Assembly: GCA_024275565.1 (NCBI GenBank)
Contig: JAJRYY010000144.1
Coordinates: 1 to 38,608, forward strand
Direction of reading: 5' to 3'
DNA length: 38,608 nucleotides
From: Planctomycetota bacterium
GTDB lineage: Bacteria > Planctomycetota > Phycisphaerae > UBA1845
A program made the position numbers and the translations under genes. The notes below the pieces were generated by a model. The model did no database searches. It worked only from the letters and a program-made list of their open reading frames with translations, and had not been told where the DNA came from. Below are positions 25,561 to 34,371 of the stretch, piece by piece (the first letter of the stretch is position 1; every line of letters starts with the position of its first letter).

Positions 25561-28395
25561 TCAGAAATCCTCCATGTCGCTCATGTCATCCATCGACATG
25601 AACTCATCCACCGGATCGGCGTGGCCACCCGCCTTCCCCGTTGAAGCCATGGTTCCGGATTCTGATATGGACGTTGCTCGTTTCGAGAAGCGTGATGCGG
25701 TTTTTGCTGGTGGCTTGCTCCCTGATCGACCGGGGCGCGGGTTCTTTCTGGAGGATTGGTAACCAGCACCTGCTCCGTTGACGATGGAGGCAAGTTCAGT
25801 CACAACGCCCTTCACGGTGTTGGCCTGGGCGGACAATTGCTCTGCAGCCGAAGCAGATTCTTCGGCACCTGCTGCATTTTGTTGTGTGACTTTGTCCATT
25901 TGTGAAACAGCGGTATTGACCTGATCCACGCCCAGGGCCTGTTCCTCGCTCGCTTTTGAAATACCATCAATCAGGTCGGTCACTTTGGACACGTCCCCGA
26001 CGATGGTGGCGAGTGCTTTGCCCACCTCTGTAGCAACTTCTGCACCTTCCTTTGCTTTTCCGACCGAATTTTCGATCAACGCGGTCGTCTCACCAGCCGC
26101 CTGTGCTGCACGCTGTGCTAGATTTCGGACCTCGTCTGCCACCACTGCAAATCCCTTTCCATGCTCACCTGCGCGGGCGGCTTCCACGGCTGCGTTGAGC
26201 GCCAGCAGGTTTGTCTGGAAGGCGATTTCCTCTATGACCTTGATGATCTTGCTGATCTGACCGGAAGATTCGTTGATGGCTGCCATCGCTTCATTGAGCT
26301 TGTGCATGGTTTTGTCACCGGACTGTGCGGCGTCTCTTGCCTGAGCACTAAGCGCGTTTGCTTCTTTGGAATTTTCCGCATTGGTTCGGGTCATGGCCGC
26401 CATCTCCTCCAGTGCAGAGCTGGTCTCCTCAAGAGAAGATGCTTGTTCGCTCGCTCCTTCTGCGGACTGTTGGCTGGCGGTGGAAACCTGTGCGGCTGCA
26501 TCGTTGACCTGGTCGGCACCTTCGTTGAGACCGTCGATGATGCGGTTAATCGGTTTACTGATAGAGCGTGCAATCCAAACGCTGACAAAGGTCACGAGGG
26601 CGGCGGCGATGACACCGAGTGTACCGACCCAGGTGAAGAGCTTTGTACCCGCGACGGTTGCGGCGGTTTTCATATCGACCACAGCAGCCAACGCCTCAGC
26701 CTCGTCGATCTTGGCGTTCATGCACCATGTTGTTCCGAGCACATCAATCGGTCCATACGCGATCAGCGCTTCGTTTCCAATGTAATCAGTCACAATCGCA
26801 ATGCCGTCCTCACCACGCTCAATCGCCGCCCGTGTGGCATCGGTGTCAACCTTTCCTGTGGACGGGTTGGCAAACGAACCTGCGACACTGTGATTGATGG
26901 GATCACGAAAGGAATCGGAACGCATCAGGTAGTCCTGACCGACGAGAATTGTTTCGCCTGTTTCGCCCAGACCAGCACGGACGCCCATGATCCCGTTGAT
27001 TCCCTCAAGTGGGATCTGAAGTGCGATGACCAGCTCGACCGCTCCATCTTTCACGAATGGCTGAGCAATGTATGCGGATGGCGCACCATGGTTCGAGGCG
27101 TTGGGTTTGAAGTCAGCAAATCCGAACGATCTGGTCTGCAACACGTTCTGTACCAATTGGCCCAGATTCGAGGTGCTGAACTTGCCATCCACGAAGTTTG
27201 TCTGAAGGGCAGATTCCATCGCCACCGAATAAAAGCAGTAACCGTCCGGGCCCATGAGCAGCAAATCGTAGTAACCGTACTTGTCCGCATAATTCTTGAA
27301 AAAATATTCCCCACGCTCATCTTTCGGGCAAAATGCTTCCACAGCATCGATTTCCGCCAACAGCGCCCAGCGCGTACCCGCAATGTCAATTGGCGTATAC
27401 GCACTGAGTACGGGCTTTCCGCCATAATCCATGACGACCCTGGCTTGTGCCTTTCCAGAAAGGGCGGCGGTCGCTGCCTCCGTATCCACCGATCCCCTGG
27501 AAGGATTCCCGAAAGAGGATGCGACTGAATGGTGCTCCGGGTCCAGAATGGAGTCCGAGCGCATCAGCTTGTCGGGTCCGATAAGATATGTTTCACCCGT
27601 CTCACCCAGCCCGGCGCGGGTCTGCATGATGGTGTTGATCTCTTTGAGTGATACCTGGAAGGCTGCGACTCCGACGAATTGTCCAGCATCGTCTCGAACT
27701 GGCGTTGAAATGAAAGCAGCCGGTCCGTTCGAAACTGTGTACCACGAAAAGTCTGTAAAAGTCGTCGCCTTTTTGCCATGTTCAAAAGCCAGTCCAAGCC
27801 CGCTGTCCTTAAGCGATCCATTGACCAGGTTGGCACCCCAGTCAGATCCCTTCCCGATGCTGAATACGACATCGCCCTGCGGGTCGATCAGAAAGACGTC
27901 ATTGAAACCAAAAATATCGCAGAACACCTGAAGTCCAGCGACACGCGCATCATGCACACGCTTGTACGCATCACTTGTCATGCCTTCCGAAAACACCGCG
28001 CTGAATGCAGGGATACCCCTTGTAAAACGCAGGTTCTTCTGGACATCTGTCATCATATTCAAGCGGTCTTTGAAGTAACGCTCAATCTCTCGCTTCTTAT
28101 TGCTACGAACAGCCACCAGCTTATTGATCGCTTCGTCCCGAAGAGTGCCCACAGTGTCCACAAGGGCGCCCATGTCTCCCTGACGCTCCTTGAAATAGCT
28201 CTCGACCTGTAGCTTCTTCACCTCACGCATCGCAACAAGCTGGTTGTATGCATTGGTTTCCAATGCGGAAATTCCCTGCTTCAGGATCGTATCCATGCCG
28301 TTATCGGCCGTATTGTAAATCACAACGGCCACAATTCCGACTGGGATCAGACCACAGCCAAGAAACGATGTAACCAGTTTGGTTCCAAGTGTCAT
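25561..28395 (-). CDS. Methyl-accepting chemotaxis protein with two Cache domains
   Basis: The 944-residue receptor has an N-terminal membrane helix (residues about 8-30), two related extracytoplasmic Cache-type domains (about 130-380 and 385-580, each with GLGETGET and LMRSDS), a second membrane helix (about 585-607), a short HAMP-like start, and a long cytoplasmic signalling domain. The hairpin tip is present ([20 protein letters not shown], then [16 protein letters not shown]). The C-terminus ends [11 protein letters not shown], similar in form to the CheR-docking tail xWExF of enteric receptors. GGAG lies 11 bases before the ATG. It diverges from the che operon and is followed by cheW. 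The ligand is not known. Confidence 0.92.
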   Translation of the reverse strand: MTLGTKLVTSFLGCGLIPVGIVAVVIYNTADNGMDTILKQGISALETNAYNQLVAMREVKKLQVESYFKERQGDMGALVDTVGTLRDEAINKLVAVRSNKKREIERYFKDRLNMMTDVQKNLRFTRGIPAFSAVFSEGMTSDAYKRVHDARVAGLQVFCDIFGFNDVFLIDPQGDVVFSIGKGSDWGANLVNGSLKDSGLGLAFEHGKKATTFTDFSWYTVSNGPAAFISTPVRDDAGQFVGVAAFQVSLKEINTIMQTRAGLGETGETYLIGPDKLMRSDSILDPEHHSVASSFGNPSRGSVDTEAATAALSGKAQARVVMDYGGKPVLSAYTPIDIAGTRWALLAEIDAVEAFCPKDERGEYFFKNYADKYGYYDLLLMGPDGYCFYSVAMESALQTNFVDGKFSTSNLGQLVQNVLQTRSFGFADFKPNASNHGAPSAYIAQPFVKDGAVELVIALQIPLEGINGIMGVRAGLGETGETILVGQDYLMRSDSFRDPINHSVAGSFANPSTGKVDTDATRAAIERGEDGIAIVTDYIGNEALIAYGPIDVLGTTWCMNAKIDEAEALAAVVDMKTAATVAGTKLFTWVGTLGVIAAALVTFVSVWIARSISKPINRIIDGLNEGADQVNDAAAQVSTASQQSAEGASEQASSLEETSSALEEMAAMTRTNAENSKEANALSAQARDAAQSGDKTMHKLNEAMAAINESSGQISKIIKVIEEIAFQTNLLALNAAVEAARAGEHGKGFAVVADEVRNLAQRAAQAAGETTALIENSVGKAKEGAEVATEVGKALATIVGDVSKVTDLIDGISKASEEQALGVDQVNTAVSQMDKVTQQNAAGAEESASAAEQLSAQANTVKGVVTELASIVNGAGAGYQSSRKNPRPGRSGSKPPAKTASRFSKRATSISESGTMASTGKAGGHADPVDEFMSMDDMSDMEDF

Positions 28396-28681
28396 GATTT
28401 AATAGTCTCCTGAATATGACGCATCAAACCCGGTGTCGTTCGTTCTGCAACAGCAAACGTTCACTTGAGATCACACATATCTTGATATCACACATATCTG
28501 GATGCTGTGTATGTCCTCTACCTCTGATCGAGACCACGAGTCCGATCGCCTGTTGATATTATCACGCCCCAAAACCGGAGTATCAGACTCCGCTTTTTGC
28601 TAAGTTCCGTGTCGGCAATCGACGATGCCAGTGTTAGCAAGAAGTCCGAACCAGAGAAACGGGGCACCCGAGGATTGAGTG
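28396..28681. promoter_or_regulatory. Divergent che regulatory region with an exact 12-bp repeat and terminator-like hairpin
   Basis: TCACACATATCT occurs exactly at 28471-28482 and 28488-28499, a 17-bp period on one face of the helix by about one and a half turns. This may be an operator for the Rrf2 regulator encoded next to it (inference). A terminator-like hairpin follows at 28576-28598. Promoter boxes could not be fixed with confidence. Confidence 0.45.
28576..28598 (+). terminator. Terminator-like hairpin in the leader of the che operon
   Basis: CGGAGT (28576-28581) pairs with ACTCCG (28587-28592) around a 5-nt loop, and after one C come five Ts (28594-28598). Four As lie on the left (28571-28574), so the structure could also act on the other strand. 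It is 84 bases before the Rrf2 start codon, inside a divergent region, where a true terminator would not be expected unless it acts as an attenuator. Confidence 0.5.
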
Positions 28682-29161
28682 ATGTTGTTCTCCAGAACAG
28701 CTGTGCATGGAATCTACGCACTTTGTTATCTGAACCGGGCAGGAAACGGACGACCATTGCCGTCTCCAGTGATCGCTTCAGACCTGGGCATTCCACGCGA
28801 TCAAGCCGCCAAAGTGTTGCAGAGTTTGAACAACGCAGGACTGGTGCGACCGACGCGTGGTCGCCGGGGCGGGTACACGCTGGTAAAAAGACTGGATGAC
28901 ATTTCTGTCGTTGAAGTACTCGATGCGTTGAATCCGCCAGAGGATGATGAGCGATTACGTCCTAAAACCTGCAAACGCGACCCTTCAAATATGTGCAATG
29001 CACACAAAGGTCTGCAACGGCTGAATGAGCGCGTGAGAGAGGCTCTCGCGGGTGAGACACTGTCGGAACTAGCCGGGACAGTCTGCAGCGATCTTCAAAG
29101 CACAAGCGAGGAAGAATACGTCAAAATTCTCTGTCCTGCGCAAGGAGATAATGGTCCATGA
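28682..29161 (+). CDS. Rrf2-family transcriptional regulator, coupled to cheA
   Basis: The 159-residue protein has the Rrf2 winged-helix pattern: TAVHGIYALCYLNRA, IASDLGIPRDQAAKVLQSL, GLVRPTRGRRGGYTLVK. Rrf2 proteins often hold an Fe-S cluster near residues 90-110. Here C97, C105 and H108 (CNAH) fit part of the IscR/NsrR pattern, but the third Cys of the usual triplet is not in place; C135 and C151 lie further on. An ATG at 28682 with GAGG 8 bases upstream is chosen over GTG 28679. Its stop overlaps the cheA start (ATGA, 29158-29161), so the regulator and the kinase are translationally coupled. Autoregulation of the operon is inferred. Confidence 0.85.
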   Translation: MLFSRTAVHGIYALCYLNRAGNGRPLPSPVIASDLGIPRDQAAKVLQSLNNAGLVRPTRGRRGGYTLVKRLDDISVVEVLDALNPPEDDERLRPKTCKRDPSNMCNAHKGLQRLNERVREALAGETLSELAGTVCSDLQSTSEEEYVKILCPAQGDNGP

Positions 29162-31653
29162 TCGAAGAACCACAAGACATTCTCTCGGTACAGAAGTGCA
29201 TCGAAAACCTGAGCACGCTGTCAGATGGGATTGACGAAGACGATCTCCCGGGCTTGGCCATGATGCACAAACAGTGTGAGGAGCTGGCGGGCGCAGAGTC
29301 TGCCACACACTCACCAGGCGTAGCAGACGCAGCCCGTGAACTTGTCACAGCACTGGAAGCCCTGATCCTCGGTGAAGTGGCTGACGCCAGCGTAGCGATG
29401 CGACACATCCTCGAGTCCGTGACGCAGATGAAATCCTTCGTCGCATCGTCGCCTTCTGCCTCAGGCAAAATGATCGATCAGCATGAACAGAGTGACGAAT
29501 CAGTTGCAGCAAAAATGGACTGCATCTTCGAGGATCAACCAGCCGGGCGTGCCCATGCAGACAAACCAGAGATAGCCGAAGCAGAACCCGATACAGAGAA
29601 TGTGACGCCCAGTGACAGTCCCGCACCATCTGACAGTCCCGCACCATCTGAACACAGATCGGAAACACCTCCACCCCAGCCACCGTACGAATCAACACCG
29701 CTGACGATCGGAACTGATGAGGTGGAGATGGTCGCTGGTTTTGTTGATGAGGCAGGAGAACACATAGACAACATTGAGGCAGCCGTGCTGGAGGTGGAAC
29801 GCAATCCGGAAGACACAGATACGATCGACTCACTCTTTCGACCTTTCCACACGATCAAGGGCGCGGCCGGATTCCTGAACCTGCGAGATATCGTGAGTCT
29901 CACCCATGAGGCAGAGACCTTGCTGGATCAGGCACGCAAAGGAAGTCGAAAAGTCACGCCGGGGCTGATCGATCTGATCTTTGAAGTTGTTGACATTTTG
30001 AAGGTCCAGTTTGAGGGCATCCGCGATCACCTGAGCAACCCTACGGGCGAGGCAGTCCCGCAGCCGCCGATAGAGACCATGATAGCCAACCTGCGCGACG
30101 TGGTTGCAGGTCGGATCGAACTGGCAGGCAGTGCGTCGGTCGGCGGTGACTCTGGCAACAAGATCGGTGAAAACCTCGTGGACCAGGGTGTGGTCTCTCA
30201 GGAGGTTGTAGATTTTGCAGTTGCAAAGCAGGAACGAAATACCGAGGGAAAGAAAGTTGGCGAAATACTGGTTGGGATGGGTGTCGCCAGCCCCAGACAG
30301 ATCAGCAAAGCCCTTCGCCCGCAGGCCAATACTGAGGCGACCGCTCAAAAGAAAGCAGGGAGTGGAAGTGGTGAGCAATCCGTACGCATCGATACCAGCA
30401 AACTCGATGCACTGGTCGACATGGTGGGCGAACTTGTCATAGCGCAGACCCAGGTCAGCGCAAGTACACAAGCCTGCGCGGATTCAAAGCTCCTGAAGGA
30501 TGTCACCCATGCGACCAAGATCGTCCGGGATGTCCAGGATGCAGCGATGGCGATGCGAATGATCCCGATAGGACCAACCTTCCAGAAAATGGCGAGACTG
30601 GTACGCGACGTCGCACGGAAAGTCGGCAAAAGTGTGGATTTGACCATATCCGGTGAAGATACAGAACTGGACAAAAACGTCATCCAGCAAATTGGCGATC
30701 CGCTGGTCCACATGGTCCGAAACGCAGTGGATCATGGTATCGAATCACTTGAAAAACGTCGTGCCGCCGGAAAGTCCGATTCGGGAAGCGTGAAGCTCTC
30801 AGCCTACCATAGTGGCGGAAACATAGTGATCGAGATTTCAGATGACGGAAAAGGCCTCGATCCCGCTGTGCTGGTAAAAAAAGGTATAGACAAGGGGATC
30901 GTACAACCGGATGAGCGACTTTCTGACGATCAGGCGTACAACCTCATTTTCGCACCAGGTTTTTCTACGGCAGAGACCGTGACCGGGGTTTCCGGGCGTG
31001 GCGTTGGCATGGACGTCGTTCGACGCAACATCGAAAATCTCCGTGGAAAATGTGACATTACATCAACCCTCGGTTCAGGAAGCACCTTTTCGATACGCCT
31101 TCCGCTGACCCTCGCAATCATAGACGGAATGCTCCTGCGGGTCGGATCGGAGCGTTTCATTATTCAGACGGTCACAGTCGAGCAAGCACTTCGCCCAAAA
31201 CCGGAACAGATCACAACCGTACAGCACAAGGGCGCTGTACTCAAAGTAAGAGGGCGTCTGATTCCGCTTGTACCCCTGGGGCCAATATTCAATCTCGGTG
31301 AGTACGTCGACCCATGCAACGCAATGGTGGTGATCGCGCAGCACGCGGGCGGAGAGATAGGCCTGATAGTGGATGAGCTTCTCGGACAGCAGCAGGTCGT
31401 GATTAAATCACTCGGTGAGAGGTTTGAAGATCTGCGCGGAATCTCAGGGGCTGCCATCCTCGGCGATGGGCGGGTCGGTTTGATTCTCGATGTCCCGGGC
31501 ATCGTCATCGCTCATGATATGAGTCGAATATCCAATAACCGATCGAACCTGGATTCACAGAGGATCTCATCGGAATGGTGTCCGATGACACCCGGGTTAT
31601 CGGACGATGGCGAATGGGTGGCCGACACAGCAACAGCAACCTCGTCTGCATAG
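29158..31653 (+). CDS. cheA: Chemotaxis histidine kinase CheA with an MshEN-like insert
   Basis: The 831-residue kinase shows, in order, an unfamiliar helical N-terminus (1-120), a Pro/Ser linker with a duplicated SDSPAP, a P1 Hpt domain (FHTIKGAAGF, phosphorylated His231), a segment at 335-389 with two copies of a 24-residue MshEN-like motif, P3 dimerisation (residues about 408-440 onward), P4 ATPase (HMVRNAVDHG with N522 and D525, SDDGKGLDP, GFSTAETVTG, SGRGVGMDVV) and a CheW-like P5 domain (residues about 655-790). A recognisable P2 (CheY-binding) domain is absent. The start overlaps the Rrf2 stop. It is the core of the chemosensory operon. Confidence 0.94.
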   Translation: MIEEPQDILSVQKCIENLSTLSDGIDEDDLPGLAMMHKQCEELAGAESATHSPGVADAARELVTALEALILGEVADASVAMRHILESVTQMKSFVASSPSASGKMIDQHEQSDESVAAKMDCIFEDQPAGRAHADKPEIAEAEPDTENVTPSDSPAPSDSPAPSEHRSETPPPQPPYESTPLTIGTDEVEMVAGFVDEAGEHIDNIEAAVLEVERNPEDTDTIDSLFRPFHTIKGAAGFLNLRDIVSLTHEAETLLDQARKGSRKVTPGLIDLIFEVVDILKVQFEGIRDHLSNPTGEAVPQPPIETMIANLRDVVAGRIELAGSASVGGDSGNKIGENLVDQGVVSQEVVDFAVAKQERNTEGKKVGEILVGMGVASPRQISKALRPQANTEATAQKKAGSGSGEQSVRIDTSKLDALVDMVGELVIAQTQVSASTQACADSKLLKDVTHATKIVRDVQDAAMAMRMIPIGPTFQKMARLVRDVARKVGKSVDLTISGEDTELDKNVIQQIGDPLVHMVRNAVDHGIESLEKRRAAGKSDSGSVKLSAYHSGGNIVIEISDDGKGLDPAVLVKKGIDKGIVQPDERLSDDQAYNLIFAPGFSTAETVTGVSGRGVGMDVVRRNIENLRGKCDITSTLGSGSTFSIRLPLTLAIIDGMLLRVGSERFIIQTVTVEQALRPKPEQITTVQHKGAVLKVRGRLIPLVPLGPIFNLGEYVDPCNAMVVIAQHAGGEIGLIVDELLGQQQVVIKSLGERFEDLRGISGAAILGDGRVGLILDVPGIVIAHDMSRISNNRSNLDSQRISSEWCPMTPGLSDDGEWVADTATATSSA

Positions 31654-31665
31654 GAGTTCAGGTAG

Positions 31666-32136
31666 ATGGAAGCCACTCTGGAAAAAACAGACCGAACCGC
31701 AGCAATAAGCGATGGCTCGACAGATCCAACTTCGGTTCCCGGTACAAAATATCTTACCTTCGTGCTTGCCGGGGAGGAATACGGTGTTGAGATTCTCAAA
31801 GTGCGAGAAATCATCGGCATCATGGATATTACAAAAGTACCGCAGACACCGGATTTTGTACGCGGTGTTGTCAATCTTCGCGGCAAGGTAATCCCAGTCC
31901 TGGACTTGCGGGCAAAATTCAGGCTTCCAATCATACAATACAACGATCAGACCTGCATCATCGTAGTCGACATTGGCGTCCTCATGGGTGTCATCGTGGA
32001 TACAGTCCAGGAGGTCTTCGATATCCAAAAAGAGGAGATTGAAGATCCTCCCAGCCTCGGAGCAAACGTCGACACTACCTATTTCCTTGGCATGGGGAAT
32101 GTCGACGGAAGTGTCAAAATGCTTCTCGACATTTAA
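31666..32136 (+). CDS. cheW: CheW paralog that stops just before the conserved C-terminal helix
   Basis: The 156-residue protein matches the CheW fold (KYLTFVLAGEEYGVEILKV, REIIGIMDITKVPQTP, RGVVNLRGKVIPVLDLR, CIIVVDIG, MGVIVDTVQEVFDI) and is close to the cheW at 24968. It ends KMLLDI at a TAA (32134-32136), where its paralog continues DIDKVLMDED. The same frame past the TAA reads RVMTSEELVLMQ and eight more residues to a TGA at 32197-32199, which fits the usual CheW C-terminal helix. A single GAA-to-TAA change would explain this. AGGAG lies upstream of the ATG and the gene follows cheA by 12 bases. The protein may be truncated, read through, or affected by a sequencing error. Confidence 0.9.
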   Translation: MEATLEKTDRTAAISDGSTDPTSVPGTKYLTFVLAGEEYGVEILKVREIIGIMDITKVPQTPDFVRGVVNLRGKVIPVLDLRAKFRLPIIQYNDQTCIIVVDIGVLMGVIVDTVQEVFDIQKEEIEDPPSLGANVDTTYFLGMGNVDGSVKMLLDI

Positions 32137-32267
32137 AGAGTGATGACTTCAGAGGAACTGGTTCTGATGCAGAATGTCGCACAACAGCAATCTCAGTGAT
32201 GGAATTCGAGCAAAGGTGAGACTGCACGTCAAATCCGCCGTCTCAGGTTGTACAACGAGGTGAATCC

Positions 32268-32912
32268 ATGCAGAAACAGAATACACAGGTTTGGCGGTCA
32301 TTGCTCCAGCTCGCACAGGCCACCTATGCAGTTCTGGAAAGGGAAGTTCCGGAAGAGGCAGGCCTGCCAACCAACGGTCTGCCAGTACTCAGGCTTTTGC
32401 GATGGCATGGTGGAAAAACACGCACGGCGATCGCTGCATTCGTTGGCATGACGGCCGCGACCATGGATGAAACCATACAGGAAATGCTCCGCCTGGGGTT
32501 TGTGAGGGTTCACGCGGGGGCGACCAATAACCAGTCGGACGTTTTCGAGCTGGCACCCAGGGGTGTAGATGTCGCACGACGGATCGCCAGCGCTCAACGG
32601 GAACGCATCGAGCGATCAATCACAGCGCTGTCAGGAGACCAGTATGAAGCCGCAGCCACACTCCTGGAAACAATGGCATACAATCTGATCGCGGATTCGA
32701 CGGGTTTTGGAATCACCTGCGCAGAGTGCTGGGCATTCGATGCCCACGAGTGCATAAAACCGACCTCTGCAAAGCATTGTGCATTTCGACAGGCCCAGAT
32801 GGCAGAACTCGATCCTGACATCTTCGAAGGTCCGGACGATTGCCCAGGCGTGGCTTCAACGCAAAAACCTCAATATGTAGAGCTTGGCATCGATTCTGGA
32901 GGGCAGACATAA
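32268..32912 (+). CDS. MarR-like winged-helix regulator with Cys/His-rich C-terminus
   Basis: The first 120 residues form a MarR-type winged helix: LPVLRLLRWHGGKTRTAIAAF, GMTAATMDETIQEMLRLGFV, then the wing with DVFELAPRGVDVARR. The C-terminal part holds C151, C154, H160, C162, H170 and C171 within 21 residues, with C192 further on, a spacing that could bind a metal or Fe-S cluster. This tail is not typical of MarR proteins. GAGG lies 8 bases before the ATG. The gene sits between cheW and cheD in the operon. The signal sensed is unknown. Confidence 0.65.
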   Translation: MQKQNTQVWRSLLQLAQATYAVLEREVPEEAGLPTNGLPVLRLLRWHGGKTRTAIAAFVGMTAATMDETIQEMLRLGFVRVHAGATNNQSDVFELAPRGVDVARRIASAQRERIERSITALSGDQYEAAATLLETMAYNLIADSTGFGITCAECWAFDAHECIKPTSAKHCAFRQAQMAELDPDIFEGPDDCPGVASTQKPQYVELGIDSGGQT

Positions 32913-33015
32913 CCTCCCCATCTGCGGGGTAGATCGGCCAAGATGTCATGAACGCAAAAAGGAAAGCGCACAGACAGACGTTGAATGTCTCGAACGCTGC
33001 ATGCCCGGAGACGTG

Positions 33016-33492
33016 ATGGACAAGATCATTGACATCGCAGACCTGCAGGTCACGGACGATCCGAGGGACACACTCGTGACCTACTCACTCGGAAGTTGCA
33101 TCGGTGTTGCGATCTGGGACCCGAAGGTGCGCGTCGGAGGCATGCTCCATTACATGCTGCCCGAATCATCACTATCTCCAGAAAAGGCGAAAGAAAAACC
33201 GGCCATGTTCGCAGACACGGGCATCCCGGCACTATTCCGAGCGACCTACAAACTGGGAGCAGGGAAGAAAAACATCATCGTGAAAGTTGCAGGTGGATCA
33301 CAGCTCCTCGACGACAATGGTGTCTTCAATATCGGAAAACGCAACTATATCATGCTCAGAAAGCTATTCTGGAAAAATGGAATATTGATCGAAGGGGAGG
33401 ACGTGGGAGGCTCGCTAAGCAGGACAGTACGCCTCGATGTAAGCAACGGTAGATTCACAATCAAAAGCCGCGGCACGGAGACTGAACTGTGA
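33016..33492 (+). CDS. cheD: Chemoreceptor glutamine deamidase CheD
   Basis: CheD deamidates Gln residues of chemoreceptors and can be recruited by CheC/CheX-type phosphatases. The 158-residue protein has VTYSLGSCIGVAIWDP (catalytic Cys28), GGMLHYMLPES (catalytic His45), VKVAGGSQLL and FNIGKRNYIML, all family hallmarks. The open frame goes upstream to 32884, but the ATG at 33016 (GGAG 5 bases before) gives the normal CheD length; the ATG at 33001 is an alternative. The stop overlaps the GTG start of the HDOD gene. Confidence 0.92.
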   Translation: MDKIIDIADLQVTDDPRDTLVTYSLGSCIGVAIWDPKVRVGGMLHYMLPESSLSPEKAKEKPAMFADTGIPALFRATYKLGAGKKNIIVKVAGGSQLLDDNGVFNIGKRNYIMLRKLFWKNGILIEGEDVGGSLSRTVRLDVSNGRFTIKSRGTETEL

Positions 33493-34361
33493 ACAGCCTT
33501 CAGGATATCGTCGATCGTGTCAGTGCTATTCAGCCACTACCGGACACCGCACTGAAGCTCATGGAAGTCATGGGCGATCCGACAAGTACACTGGACAACA
33601 TTGTAGACACCATCAAATACGACCAGGCAGTCACAAGTCAGGTACTGAAACTCTGCAATTCCTCGTTCTTCGGCCTGTCTCGAAAAGTAACGTCATTAAA
33701 TGATGCAATGCTATGCCTCGGCACAATCAAAGTGCTTCAGTTGGTGATGTCAATCCACACAAACAACATGCTGGCATCTGAGCAGAAGGGATATGGCCTC
33801 GAACCAGGCGTGCTGTGGAAGCACTCCGTAGCGGTTGCTCTCGCCTCATCACTGTTCGCACAACGGCTCAGTCTCCCGAACGCAGACCTCGCATTTACCG
33901 CAGGTTTACTGCACGACATCGGAAAAGTGATTCTCAACGAATATGTCGCTCAGGAATTCGCCCGGATCATCCACAAGGTCACAGAAGATCACATGGCATT
34001 TGTAGAGGCGGAGCGACATGTGCTGGGATTTTCACATGTAGAGGTAGGCGGCATGATCGCCGAAAAGTGGAAGCTGCCGGACGCAATCGTACAGTGCATT
34101 CGATTTCACCATGTACCGTCTGAACTAAACCCCCCGGAATCGCTGGTAGATACGGTCTATCTCGCAAACACGGTATGCCTGCTGATGGGCATCGGATTGG
34201 GCGAGGACGGCTTATCTTACCGGGCTGATCCACAAGTACTCGAGCGGCGAGGGCTGGGGGAGCATGACCTGGAACTGATCGGTATACAGACAATTATTGA
34301 ACTACAGCGTGTGGAACAATTATTCGACAGAACTGCCGAAAAAAAGCCCGTCGCACAGTAG
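33489..34361 (+). CDS. HDOD-domain protein with an apparently intact HD pair
   Basis: The 290-residue protein is an HDOD protein (IQPLPDTALKLMEVMGD, VTSQVLKLCNSSFFG, LNDAMLCLGTIKVLQLV), a family often found near chemotaxis and c-di-GMP genes. HDOD domains are usually thought to lack catalytic residues, but here HSVAVA (H112), GLLHDIGKVI (H142, D143) and RFHHVP keep the metal-ligand pattern of active HD phosphohydrolases. The GTG start at 33489 overlaps the cheD stop (GTGA), so the two are coupled. Its role in the operon is not known; signal-coupled hydrolysis or scaffolding is possible. Confidence 0.87.
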   Translation: MNSLQDIVDRVSAIQPLPDTALKLMEVMGDPTSTLDNIVDTIKYDQAVTSQVLKLCNSSFFGLSRKVTSLNDAMLCLGTIKVLQLVMSIHTNNMLASEQKGYGLEPGVLWKHSVAVALASSLFAQRLSLPNADLAFTAGLLHDIGKVILNEYVAQEFARIIHKVTEDHMAFVEAERHVLGFSHVEVGGMIAEKWKLPDAIVQCIRFHHVPSELNPPESLVDTVYLANTVCLLMGIGLGEDGLSYRADPQVLERRGLGEHDLELIGIQTIIELQRVEQLFDRTAEKKPVAQ

Positions 34362-34371
34362 GAGTATCCCA

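Noticed and set aside
26161-27528. 455-codon open frame antisense to the MCP gene
   Set aside because: It lies wholly inside the strongly supported MCP coding region, has Cys/Arg-rich low-complexity composition and shows no family feature. It is a shadow of codon bias.
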